DNA from: Chaetorhynchus papuensis | Taxonomy: Eukaryota; Chordata; Aves; Passeriformes; Rhipiduridae | Reading direction: 5' to 3' | Assembly: GCA_013396525.1 (NCBI GenBank) | Contig: VWYX01000401.1 | Span: 562,062-626,061 of the forward strand | Length of the DNA stretch: 64,000 nt | Part shown: positions 1 through 12,395 of the stretch, in pieces | Position numbering within the stretch: the stretch's first letter is position 1 | How the letters are laid out: each line of letters begins with the position of its first letter | The notes under the pieces: model-generated | Seen by the model: only the letters and a program-made list of their open reading frames with translations | Databases searched by the model: none | Told to the model about the DNA's origin: nothing | Position numbers and translations under genes: made by a program

Positions 1-3000
1 AGCATTTAAAGTTGTGTTGGCTCCAAAGAATGCCTAATGCTGCCAGCTGCAGGAGCCTGAGTTCATGCTCAGTGGATAAGTTAATTAACCAATTTAATAC
101 ATCATGATGGACGCATTAGGGAAGATAACTGTTGAGAGGAGGCTGAGGAGAAAGTGTCTGAGGGCCCGGCCCAGCGCTTGTAAAGAAGAGCTGCAGTGCT
201 AGATTTGGGATGCCTGGGCCCTGGCTGGTGAGGCCCCCGGTGGGCTGCTTGGTCCTGGGCACACAGCTCGGCATCTCTGACCTAGCACATCACCTGGGTT
301 AGAAATGCCCTGCTGGGCCATGAGCCTGAGCATGGCAGTGGGGCTGTCCCAGAAACGGGGAAAACAGGCTGGAAACAGGCAGACTGGAAACAGGCAGCAG
401 TGGCTGTCACTGCAGGAAGGAGATGTCTCCGCCACCCATGGAAGCCTGCAGATTCCATGAAGCAGCAAGAAGTATCCCGTGAAACACAGTGCACAGACAC
501 TGCCAGGCACAGTAAACAACCTGTGCGTGTAACAACCCTGCAGAAAATCCTCCAAAACCTCCTTCCTCCAGCACGTCTTCCATAATTTTAGCTGTTGGAG
601 AAAGATGCCATCAGCAGCCAAAATACTGTACAAGGAAAAAAAACCTAGATATAAGGTGGCAGAACGGCAGCCATAAACTCTTCCAGAAATCCATGGTTTC
701 TCAGCCCCAACAACCATCATCTGATCCAGTTCAAACCAGATGAAAACTGAGATGCTGACCCAGCTGTAGAAAGAAATTTCCTGACCTAGAAAGAAATTGG
801 AAGAGGTGACTGACTTGCATTCACTTGGAAACAACAGACTGAATGCCAACTGAAAGAAGACAATAAGTAATGCTGTGAATATTACTTTCAATGCAGAAAA
901 CAAAGAAGTGGACAATAAAACATTCACACATCTAATTTCTGAAGAAAAGAGAGTAAGAGGCTGTCAAAGGACAGTGGCAAAGGTTAAAATGTTTTGAGGA
1001 GTAAGAAATTAGCACATCTATAAACATGACCTATTGCAAAAACCAGGTATCGCAGATGTCATTTTTTCTGAACCACAGTCAGTCTTAAGCAGCATGTGTA
1101 AAGAAACTGCAGACATAAATATTCACACAGCCACGGTGCCTGAATTTCTTTCTTATCAGGGAGTAACCCTGCCTTGAACTGCACACATTTAGCAGAGGCA
1201 TATAACAACTGAACAGCACTGCAGATCAGTCGTGGATGCAGACATATCTTTCTTCCACGGTTCTGCACTTTTAGAAAAAAATTAGTCTCCTGCAGTTGCT
1301 TAATGATAAGGCTTCCTAAAGTGTTAAATCTCTGAGACAGAGTAAGCTGTAGGATTAAACACACTCCAGAAAAATAATTAACAGGTTTTTTAAAGATTAT
1401 TTCATCTTCAATTTCCCAGCTTTTGCAGTAGATTTTCTGAAGATTTTTAGATTTCTGGTCAAAAGGATACAAATCCTTTGGCAGCTGGAAGAGATATTTA
1501 ATCGTAAAATATTTAATAATAATAAGCTTACTTTGGAAAAGCAGATATTCTTTCCAAAAAGCAGACAGCAATCTCTAATTTCATTCATACAAAAACTCCA
1601 AATGGATTATAAAAGGAAACTGAGTACCTTCTAGAAGAAGCCAGGCATGCTCTCTCCTGGAATAGATAAAATCTGTTTTTATTAAAATCAGTGGAATGTA
1701 CAATTTGTTTCTCACTTTTGAGTAAGTTTCAACATCCTGCCGACGGAGTGAAGCAACAGACCGAAGAGTCGTGAAAACAAATGACTACTAGTGATGGTGG
1801 GAGAATTAAAGCAATATCAAAATCTTGACATGCAAGAGATATTTAATAGTCAAAAATTATTTCTTCAATGCTACAGCTGAAACCATGTAAGCAGTACTTA
1901 TACAGAAACAGAGAATAAATACTGCAAGATCATGGTCATGGTCCATGTCTTCTCTGTTAAACCTTCATCACTAAGCAGCTTGAACCCCTTCATGGTGTCA
2001 GTTTTTAATGACACTGATACTCCCCTGAAACAGACAAGACAAAGAAGAAAGGATGTGGGAGCTTTTCCATGCCATTTTTATCCATCTAAAGTTCTCATTA
2101 AAAACCAGGAGATGTGTAAGGAAAGCTAGGTCACTGTGTCATGTCTACCATCTCACAAGGAAAAGCCTCTCCAAAATGCAAGCACGAAATGAAGCAAGCC
2201 CTTTCCAAACTGTTGGTCTGTCCATATCTGCAATTTGATTTGTGCAAAGCACAAACCTCTGTCGGGGGCCGGCAGGGATACAACAACTGAGAAAATTACT
2301 GATGAGGTACAAAACTTAGGCTGTGTGCAAACCCAGTAGCACTACTTGCAGAGAGCTGGGATCTCTCCCTGCACTGTTCAGCCCTCCCACGAATGAGCAC
2401 AAAGGCTCTGCTCCAAGCACAGCAGAAGTCTGGCCCTTCCTCACAAAGGTTCCCTCAGCTTTTGTTCTCCTTATCAAAAAGTTGGAACAAAATTGAGGAA
2501 TATTTATTTAGTTCTTCTACTGCATATCACAAAAAAATAAAAAGGAGTTTCTCTCCATGAGCCAACTCAGTGGCACCTTTCTGCCCCTCCACAGAGCTTC
2601 TGAAACAGAAGCCAGTTGTTATAACCCAACCTGTCTCATCAAAAGCAAAACAACATCACAATACTGTTTTTTTAAATGTGAATATACACAAATACAAAAG
2701 CTCTCCCACCACTGGGATGCAGTTGCTACCCTTAATACCCTTATTTAACAGTACATAAAAAGGATGGATGGAAATTAGTTAATAAGATCAAAACTAACTT
2801 AAAATAGGAGCAGAAGGAACGGAAGCAGAAGGAATGCTTTCAGCTGCTGTCAAATAGGGCCTGTATGAGCCTATTGTACAACCACATCACCAGGTAGTGG
2901 CTGTATTCCCTTCCATACACTCCATCTTAGCTGAAACAGTACACATGAATCTTTATGCATCTCTATGGCTAAAATATCAAACTTAATATCAATATAAACC

Positions 3001-6000
3001 TAGCAATTATATTATCCTGAGGCTTATGAATCAAGAACTAAAAAAGTAAATGCAATCTTAGAGGATTTAAGATCCTCGTTCCTTATGGAAAGAAAGCTGA
3101 TTTTACTTGTTTGCATGAATGTTATTAAAATCATTGACAATAAATTACAACCAAAAAAACAATAAAAATAAGGAAACGTTGCCATAGTTCAATTATTTCT
3201 AACTTTCACTTAAATTAAGAATCAAACAAAGTTACTGCCAAATTTAAAATCAAATCAATGGTCTTAATCTCAGCAAAGAATCAAGAGTCAATTATAGAAA
3301 GTATTAAATCAACAACATTTCTTCAAGAAATAACATTTGCAAATTCTAGAAAGTAACAATCAATTTACTGAATCTCCAGCTGAATCCAGAGTAATTTAAA
3401 GTGCATTCACACAGCAGTAAGGCAGAGTTATCTAATCTGCAATCTCAGGCTACTTGAGCTTCCTTCTGGGAAAGCTGCTTTTTGGTAAGTGCAGGTTTAC
3501 ACTGTGTTTCTAAGGCTCCTAGAAGTTTCAATATAGAGCCCAAAAGTTAAGGTATCTGAGGCCATGCTTTCATAATTATTTCCATTTGCAAATCTTTTCT
3601 TTTTTGTTCTTTTACCAATATATGCTTTACAGGAGCTCACAAAGCTCTCCAATGCACTGATGGCCTAGAGTTAAAGCTGGGATATCTCTCATCCTAATAA
3701 AATACAAGCACTAAAAATTAACTTAAGCTAAAAATTACACTTAAGATTATCAGGGATTCATAAATGCATCAGTTCAGAATTTCCTGGCCTCTCATGTAAG
3801 CACTGGGGCAGCATCAGGGGCCAAAGCACCTGTGGTGGTGGCACAGAGCTGGAAGGCCCCAAGATTGGTCAAAAGCTGTGGTTTCCTGTCAGTATTTTTG
3901 CTTCTTCTCTTCAAGATTGCCCACATGAGGATTTTAGGAAGAGTTGTTTGGGATTTTTGCCACAAACTTCCCTTTCTTCTTGAATTTTGTTTGTTGGGCC
4001 TCGCAAGGCTTCCCGTTAAGGTCTTTAGGCAAACAAGTCAGCACACAGGCGTGCACCATGATTAAGTTCTGTTCATCAGCTCAATTAGGAAAAGAAATTT
4101 ATCTAAAATTCATGTATTGTCAAAATTACAAAGCCTGAAAGCTTTGAGCTTTTAAAATTTTCTAAATTACCTTTGGATGTAATTCAGGATTGGCATAATC
4201 ACATGAATAAGTATTTTAAAGTTACATTCTCCCACTAAAATAAGGAAAGCATTTTTTTTAAAGACATCTTTATCAATAACCAATGAAAACGTGTCTAGCC
4301 CATGAAAAAACAGTAAAATAAACATGAAAACTTGTGACAGCTTAGCAGGAACACTCCCAATTTAGGACACAAGTTTTCATTTCAAATAGAACTGTAGGTC
4401 AAAAAAAAAGCTACAATCTGATGTTTCATTTTGGCAGTTCTGTTCCAAATATTGCAAACTAAACCTCAGTAAGAATATGAACTCTTTTCTTTAGATTCTT
4501 TCCATTTCTCTGAGGAGTATCAGGGGAATATTGCATTTTCTGTTGAATGACACAGGAAAATACTGCCTGCTGGCAGATGGTTGTCTCAGAACAAAAACAA
4601 GTCAGTGATTTTAGGCAAACTGCAGTTATGAATTTATGGACATGAGGATAACAGCAACAATATACCATCATGAAAGTGAGTTACATGCTCAGGTTTATTG
4701 TTCCTCATCTTGTCAGAGTAATTTAAAAGTAAATCAATAATGATAAGTGATCCCCAGCTGGCAATTAACAATGCATCATATATGTCTTTTAGGCACTGTA
4801 ATAAAGATGATTCAGGGAATGGATTTTGAAAGCAAGTGAGGAGTAGCTCAGATATCTTTTACAGATTGATATCCACTTGGGAAGGGATTTCTGAAATAAT
4901 ACAACTACACTGAAAACTTGGAAAACTGCAGGTAAGGGAAATGTACACTACCTAAGAGGCTGAGAAATCTTTGTGGAAGGAATTGTCACAGAAACCTCTT
5001 CCTTTCAAATGAGGAAAGTGCTGTCTCTTGTTAACGGCTCAGGGAGATCATATTTGTAAATGCAGAGCAGAAGGAAATATATGGAGGTTTATGATCTCCC
5101 AGGCAAGGTCAGGCTGTTTTAGGGCCTGATCCTGCTTGTCCTCCCAAGCCCCCACTGTTGCCAGGGAAGTCAGATGGGGAGAGAGCCACAGAGGGACAAC
5201 CTCTGGTCTTGGGGCTGAGGAGAAGCGAGAAACTCCGAGACACAGCAATGTGGGACAAGCTGGAGGCACTGACCCAGCAGCCCTCAGGCACAGCAAAGCA
5301 AAAGAGCTGGCCAAAACTTAGCACCACCACCCATAACTAATAGTGGTAAGGCACATTGGGGCTGGGCCAGGCCTTTAAGCTTGACCACGACGAGCAGTTT
5401 ACATACAGTTTAATTTTCTTCAGGGCTTTGGATTCCCTCCAGAGCTCAGTTAATTATTTCCTGACATTCGGTATTCAAGCCATTTATTTCATGAGGCAAA
5501 TAACAGTTTACCTGTTTTTTAAGTTAAAAATCCTGTAATTGATCTAGCCTTCTTTTAAGTAACAGTTCAGATTTTTGATCTAGGTTCAGCTCCAGCCCAG
5601 CTTCACCCCATCTTTCTCTTCCACCTGATCAGGATTCATCCCACTCTCACAGACCCTCCACAAGTACTCCAGGCACCAAAGCATGGGCCTTGGGAAGAGG
5701 TCCTCCCCTTCCTCCTAGTTCTCACTGCTCCCTATTGCAGGAGGGGAAAGAAAGAACAAAAAACTAACAACAAAAATCTCCACAAGTTTAACTGTGCCAT
5801 AAACAGAGGACAAAAATAAACCCTGCATTTCTGGTCTTTGGCTATGGTTTTAGTTGCTCCAGGGTACCATGAGAAAACTAATGTTGGGCAGGGGCAGAAC
5901 TTTAGCATGAAGAAGTCCATAAAAATTTAACTGCAAATTATTTCAGGTGAAGCTGTCGGGTGTGGGTGCAGAGTGGGTCTTACTACAGATTGAACAAATG

Positions 6001-6960
6001 CAGCAAAATCCTTCAGAAGCTGGTACAGAAAGAAAAAAGAATGAGGTTTATCCTCAAATGCAGCAAGACATTTCATCCATAAAATGAGTAAATCAGAATC
6101 TGAGTTAGAGATGAAATAATATTACATGTTTATATTTACCACAATTGAATAAAGCCTTTAATACTACCCATTCCAAGGCTGCAATGGACACTGCTGAGGG
6201 CCTTTGAGAAAATCATATTATGCCATGGAGAACAGCACAATGATCATATCCTCAAGTTAATAGAATACAACCACTGCCTATGCATAATGCCATAAATTAG
6301 CTTTTATATTTATGCATCCAACAGGCTTATTCTTAACAACCTGACATTTCCAACCCTGCTGATATAAACTAGTATGTCATTCTCTCCTGCATGTGGTCAG
6401 CTAACAGAGTGCTTTTCCTGCATCATTCTAACATTATAGCATTTTAGATTTACAGAAAGGGAGGGACAGAGGGTAGAAGAAAAGGGCAGTGACTCCACTC
6501 AAATCTCAGCTAACATTCTCCCAGCACTACTAAACTGAATTAAATTGGTTTGCCTAAAACAAGCATACGTCAGTGACATTTTAGGCCAGGGAATTAGATT
6601 TCAAAGTAGCCATGAGAGCATTTATTAAATTCATGAAATGTTAATCTCCTAATAGTAATATATAACCTAATTTCATTTGTATGAATTAGCCATGAATCAC
6701 AATGGTAATTGAACCACTAAATCAGACAGAGGCTATGTTCTGTAGTGCTGGCTAATTTCTTTATTATTTTCCTTGTTCTGAAAAAGTAGCTTAAACATGC
6801 AGATGAGACAAGAGTCAACTACTTGAAAATTTTCCCCATGCACTGTTGGTAAAGGATAAAAAGACTCAAGTAAGTCTTGTTCTAGGTTCCATAGCCATAC
6901 AATAGTAACCTATGCTATTAATTTTAGAATCAAACTTCAAGGAAACAGTAGAAACCAGAG
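1..6960. other. Gene desert, left part
   Basis: Mostly AT-rich single-copy-looking sequence. A 242-codon open frame on the minus strand (927-199) begins with a hydrophobic stretch but has no recognised domain. Positions 361-404 hold an imperfect threefold repeat of ggaaacaggc. GC-richer patches at 200-560, 5,090-5,320 and 5,580-5,740 show no coding signal I trust. Confidence 0.5.
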
Positions 6961-7024
6961 CTGGGAATTGGACTTAGGTGATCCTTGTGAGTCCCAGCTC
7001 AGGAGATTCTATGGTTCTATGATT
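6961..7024 (+). mobile_element. CR1 LINE 3' tail
   Basis: The sequence ggacttaggtgatccttgtg, then gtcccagctcaggag and the repeated tail attctatggttctatga match the avian CR1 3' end in plus orientation. Only about 60 bases are recognisable. Confidence 0.85.
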
Positions 7025-8029
7025 TAATGACTAAACCTCAGACACTGAAAGACTTCCTTTGAAACAGAAATTTCACCAGTCTGAAAGAAAAGTAATCTTA
7101 ATGTTAAGTAAGTAATGTTATGAATGTTTACTCAAGAAGTACCTCATTAAGCAAACTCATGTTGCAACTTTATCTTAGTGATGCCTCCATAGAAAAGGTA
7201 GCAAGATGTTGTAGAAAGTAAACACATAATCCACAGGTCTAATAAGAGTCAATGTTGCTAAATGTACCTTAAACAAGACATAGTACAGTAAAAGAATAAG
7301 ATCTTGACTGTTCTGCCGAAATTAATGGGTGCTGTGTAGCTAAAGCTCTTGTGTGCCTTTGTAAACATGCCTATTACGTTGTTTTACAGCAGCCTGCAGG
7401 AACAAGACTTAGTCACCAAGGCTTCAGGCTAACAGAAGCCAGAACAGAAACTCTGTTGCTTAACATAATGGGCTGACAAAGTCAGCAATAACAGGCACAC
7501 CAAATTGTCCTTCCTTGTGACAAGAAGAAAAAGTCTGTCCCTAGTTCACACATAACCCACGTGAGAGGTTGAACCTCAAGGGAGCATCCCTTGAGCTGAG
7601 GGGACCACACTGATCCCGTGGCAGGGGAAGACTGAACAATGGTGGCCCCAACAGGCTCATTGCCAAAAGGTGTCTTGTGAGCACGGCCGGAATGAAGAGT
7701 GAGAGGGAGTGAAAACGTCATTTTCCAAGCCAGATACAAGCCCTCCTTGCAGGCTATTTATCAAATTATATACAAAGTTATACGTGTTGCTTTTCTGGGT
7801 TAAGTAAAGAAGGACAGCTCACCCACCTAAGTAAAGATCAGTAATTGTTGTTTTCTGGCAGGATGGATGACTGTTCCAAGTCCACTGTTGTCTGTACTTA
7901 GTATCAACACCCTCCTAATTTTAACCGTATAAAAATAGATAATTGGCTTGCAGCATACACACTGACATAATTCTTCAATCAACTGATGAAAAGGGGCAAG
8001 TTTATGTACAATTCATTCGTTCATAGTCT
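7025..8029. other. Intergenic, upstream side of the R2-like remnant
   Basis: No gene is supported. A GC-richer patch at 7,480-7,750 is open on the minus strand for 85 codons and could be old repeat sequence. It is bracketed by a perfect 8-base direct repeat (tgttgctt at 7454 and 7785) but lacks recognisable transposon ends. Confidence 0.4.
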
Positions 8030-10060
8030 TAAACCTATCCAAGTTCAACTAGCAAACATGTACAATGTCCAATGAAATAAAAGTGCATGATGACAGGAGT
8101 AACCTTTTCCTGTCAGGAACTGTACAGAGTCCTAGTCCATCTAATAATTAATTGTTTCCTTCATACCACTCCCCATGTGCTTCTAAAGGAAATACTATAA
8201 ATTTAATATTAGTGGCCTTGGTCAGTTCTTGAACTTTAAGATGTTGATTTTTTTTTACTTTTTCTGTTGCTCTGTCTTCCAAATATGTTGATTTACTCTC
8301 ATATCTAACTGTGATATCTACTACAAAGGCCTGATTTTCCTTAACAAATATCATATCTGGGTTACATAGTTCATTTTATTCATTCTTTAACATTGCTTCC
8401 TAGAATACTACCTTTTATTTTTTTTTTAGCTCCATTCACCTAGATGTCACATAGTTGGTTATGTCTCTTAATCTTAGCATCTTGCACCACAGGGCAATAA
8501 TATGTGCACAGCTCTCATTCTCCACCTGGCAGTGTCTGCATGATTTAGTTTGAGTCTGTTGCCTATCCTTAATCAGAAATTCGCTGTCTGGGTAGGCATT
8601 AACTCTCAGCTGTTCCTCTGTCATGAGGTTTCTATGGGGAATTCCTCTAGTATTCAATCCAGCTGTTACTGATATTATCCTTCTCAAAGCTGAAAATTTC
8701 ACAGCCTTGGGATACAAGCTAGGTCCAATTTACAAATTTGGTTTTGCCAGTTACAGGGTTTCAGAAAAATCACCTTTGCAGTGGGTATCTCCCATTTTAA
8801 GTCTGGCTCCTCACCACATAATTCCTCTGATATAACCATGACTTCTTTTGGGTTTCAAATGGATGGAATTTGAAAATATTTGAAAGATGACATCTTTATC
8901 ACCTCCTGCTGCAATTCACAATCTTTCATACACTTTCTCAATACCACCCTGCTCAACAACTGCTCTTAATGTCTCATCCAAAGACAGCACAACTCTGTGT
9001 GATCTTCAAGCTGGCCACACTAGTGATCAGTCCTGAGATCAGTCTGCTAATACCTAAACCCCCACGTCTCAGGCTGTGCTATGACTTGGCAGGTACTTTC
9101 CAATAGATGTAACCTTTCCTTGATAACAGCTCTAATTGCAAGTCCAGGGTTTCCAGGAACATGGTTTATGATTTACCTGGCAGACCAAATCGATGTAATC
9201 ACAGAATTCTATATCCTTTAAGGATGACAACTTTATAAAACCTCTCAAATGGAGCCTTTCCAATCTGTTCCAATCTTGTCTTTTCCAGTAGTTCTGGGTT
9301 TGATATTCTAGTCTATGGGTCAATACATAGTCCAGGTACTTTACGGGGCCACCAGGTTCAATCATATTGAGGGGGTGCTGTTAACTGCCCATGAAGAACA
9401 GTAATTGATCATGAGAGTCTTTAGAGGTCTTGAAGTAAATTCTGTCTCCTTTTATGTCTTGAGGCCAGTTAGCTCACAGAAAACCTCCACAACTTCAGCA
9501 TTCTTTCTGCATTCCTACACAGGATCCACTCAATAGAACCAAGTCGTGTGCAAAGATCACAGTTGTTTATTTTACAAGCAATATCAAAACCCTCATCCTT
9601 CCTCATCCAAATTATACAGTTACAGGGTCCATAGATAAGTTAAACAAAATTGGAGACATCTGATCACCTTGTTTTGTACCAATCCAAATCCTAACAAGCA
9701 TCCAGCTGTTCATTTTTCAGGTCAATGTAAAACTGATGTCATCATGTAGCTTCATATAATGTTATGATTGTCACACCCTTCTGTTCAAGAGCTGTAATGA
9801 TGCAAGAATGGCTTTCACTTTCAAAGGGTTTTGTTAAGTCAACAAAAACTACTCCCAGGGGGCAATATTCCTTCATGTTTCAAACTAACAGTTGTATTAG
9901 TTTCAAGTTTTCCACAGCTCGTGATGATCACATAAATCCCCTTGGCCTTGGATTACTGGAGAGTGCAAGAACCTACCCAGAAGATTCAGTGATCAGCTTT
10001 GCATTTATAAAACAGGACTTTTTACTTTATTAATACACTGATGCTCAAACTTCCTTCAGG
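8030..10060 (-). mobile_element. R2-clade non-LTR retrotransposon remnant: RT, CCHC and endonuclease
   Basis: Read on the minus strand, scattered frames give the R2-type order of domains. An RGFM motif (9948-9931) is followed by RT motif A, GVVFVDLTKPF with its Asp at 9840-9838. RT motif B, GTKQGDQMSPILFNLSMDP, lies at 9692-9624 and motif C, FAHDLVLLSG, from 9554. Then come PGGPVKYLDY (9356-9327) and RRGGLGISRL (about 9069-9040). A C-X2-C-X8-H-X5-C knuckle lies at 8540-8484, followed by a PD and VVDITVRYE restriction-like endonuclease core (8360-8298) and the ARGKW-like C-terminal end. Stops and frameshifts break it throughout, and the first Asp of the FADD box is His. No 28S rDNA sequence was recognised at either flank. 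R4/Dong-type elements are the nearest alternative. The 5' part of the ORF is absent or unrecognisable. Confidence 0.82.
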
Positions 10061-11989
10061 AGTTTGGACATTTGGCATATTTTCAAATCAGATATTACAT
10101 TTACCCAATATCAATTTTTTTCTGGTCATATCCAGTAGAGCATTCAGAAATATCCTTAGCTTTAAGCACAGGTGTAAAGTGCAATTGCTAAATCAGGAGT
10201 CCTGACTTTACATGAATTTCCACATGAGCCTTCTGCAAATGTTAGTAAGTACAGGCTATTTTTGAAAGGCATATTAAGGAAGTTACAGTTAAGGACAAAG
10301 AAGAAAGCTTCTTTTTATTATTTTTACCTAATATACCCTTTTTTTTGGAGCAGAAATGCAAAATGTTTGTATTTTAACAGCTTTTAAGAAGAGTCTTCAT
10401 TCTTGGAGCTATTGACAAAAGTGTTGGTTACTGCATCCATCTAATGTGTCTTTTAGGTAATACAGATCTTAAGGCAGTGTTTCAAAAAAATTGCTTGCTC
10501 TGTTGAGTTATCAGATTCAATTAGTCCCTTCAGAAAAGCAATCGATACACCACCTGATTTAAGAAAGTTGCCATGCAATGCTTTTATATAATGGCAGCAA
10601 TCCTTTTAGCTTTGGGAATCCAGCACTGTCTCCATTGGTGCCATGCTCAAGCACTTGAATTATATGTCCCTGAGTAAAGTCAAGGAGGGAGGGAGGAAGG
10701 GGGGGAAAGAGGAAGGGAAGGAAGGAGTCCAAGCTGTACCAGACAGAACTGCTTCTGAATAACCCCCTAAAAAATGTCCCATTGGACATTTCTGATGGAT
10801 GCAGCAGTTCTTGCCTCACTCACTTTTAAGGGTACATCGGCAGGCAGCAGGCATCCACTCTCTACCAGTAGTCAGGGACCATAGGTTCAGTCAGGGACCG
10901 TGTAACCTCTTGGCGCATAATCTGAGCACCAAGTAAATCAGGCTGAATAAGCCCTGATTGTGGGCATAAAAGAAGGCAGAGGATCAAAAATTATTAGATA
11001 TTAAAGATTTTGGTGCCGGTTCTGAAGCAGGATATTAATCATTACTTGTTAACATGGTGTCCCCATACTAAACAGCATGTGTTTGACCAGTTAATTTTGG
11101 AACTACCATGATGATTTGAGAGCTAAAAAGAACATACATAAAACCTGCAATAAAATAATGGTACTGTTGCTGATTATGTGTACGAGTCATGAGTGAGAGA
11201 GCATTGATAGACACAATTGAGACGTTTGTTATTCAAAGATGTGCCATTGCTATAAAATTCTCTAACTTCAGTAGACAGAATGCCATAGTTCTGCAACATT
11301 GCATAAATGCCAATCATCTAAATGGACAAACGGTAGTATTAAGGCAATCTGTGTACTAAAATACAAAATACTGTATGAATTGATCTGTATGAAGAAAAGG
11401 TGACTGCATTTGAGTAGGCTAATGCTGATTTGCTGGGGGTTTTTTACAGATGTTATATAGTAAATGCAACCTGGAAATCACTAAAATGCAAAATAATATT
11501 AGCATTGTGTACTCCACGGCTTTGAAGGAATTTTGATGAACAGAAGATATGCCCTTTACTCAACTGTAATTATGGAGATCATTTGCATAAAGACAGAAAT
11601 ATAGCCAACAGTTCCCAATAGCATTACAAGTAAAACTGGAAATCAAAAATAAGAGACTGATACAGTTCAGTTTTTCCCAAATATTTTCAGGATTTCTCCT
11701 TCATTCAGAAATTCACTTGAGAACCCATACAAGATTAAACCACAATATTTAGTAGTTTTTGGGTTAAAACCCAAATTGTGATATTCAGTAATACTACAGG
11801 GATAATGATGTTAAAACCAACTGATAAGTGTGAAAGATTCATCATCACTGGGCTGTGTACAATACTTGTACAGAGAATGTACAGCAGGCTGGTCAGTCGG
11901 GCACACTCCCTGACTGAAAAGCTCAACCCACCTGTTACAGTGCCAGAGCTTGGCAGAGGAGAGCGTCAGACAGAAATCAAGAGGCAGTA
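10061..11989. other. Intergenic with a G-rich purine tract
   Basis: AT-rich sequence without a supported gene. A purine-only stretch at 10,681-10,727 includes four G-runs (10687-10705) that fit the G-quadruplex pattern. The rest is unremarkable. Confidence 0.5.
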
Positions 11990-12395
11990 ATTTCTTAAGC
12001 CATGCTGATGCCTTAAGAAGCCTCCCAGAAACAGAGACTAGACAGGAGTAAGGGAATAAGGTGGGTATTTATTTGAAAGGCCTTCAAAGGTACCCCTGGG
12101 GAGCCAGAGGCTGCTGCCAAGATGGACCCCAATATGGACGACAGGTCACGAGTTCTTCACACTTTTATAGGTTTGGTTCATTTTCATATCAGGGTTAATT
12201 CTCCAATTAAACCTTCAGTTAATTATGTAATTTCCCCTCTGCTTGCCCTCCCTTAGAGGCTCTTTGGTTTATACTTTTTGGGCCTAGGACGGTCTGGGTG
12301 TCCTTGAAGAGCAGGCCCGGAGAGGCTTTGTTATGACTCCCCAGCACGAGAGGGCAGAAATGAACAGGCTACAAGAAACTTCAGAGTTACACACT
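11990..12395 (-). mobile_element. LTR-like element, minus orientation
   Basis: On the minus strand this holds a TATA box (TATAAAA, 12169-12163) and, about 95 bases later, an AATAAA hexamer (12073-12068). These follow a U3-like region that contains GTCATAACAAAGCC and AGTATAAACC. This spacing fits a solo retroviral LTR. An 8-base direct repeat, aggcagta, occurs at 11982 and 12396, but the ends are not clean TG...CA, so the limits are approximate. No internal retroviral coding sequence is attached. Confidence 0.55.

Noticed and set aside
1059..1571. 170-codon minus-strand open frame
   Set aside because: AT-rich with Ile, Lys and Leu bias expected of non-coding DNA, and no recognisable domain.
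7454..7792. Perfect 8-base direct repeat tgttgctt flanking 323 bases, as a hAT insertion would
   Set aside because: The enclosed ends have no matching terminal inverted repeats and no hAT-type CAG ends. An 8-base match at this distance can occur by chance.
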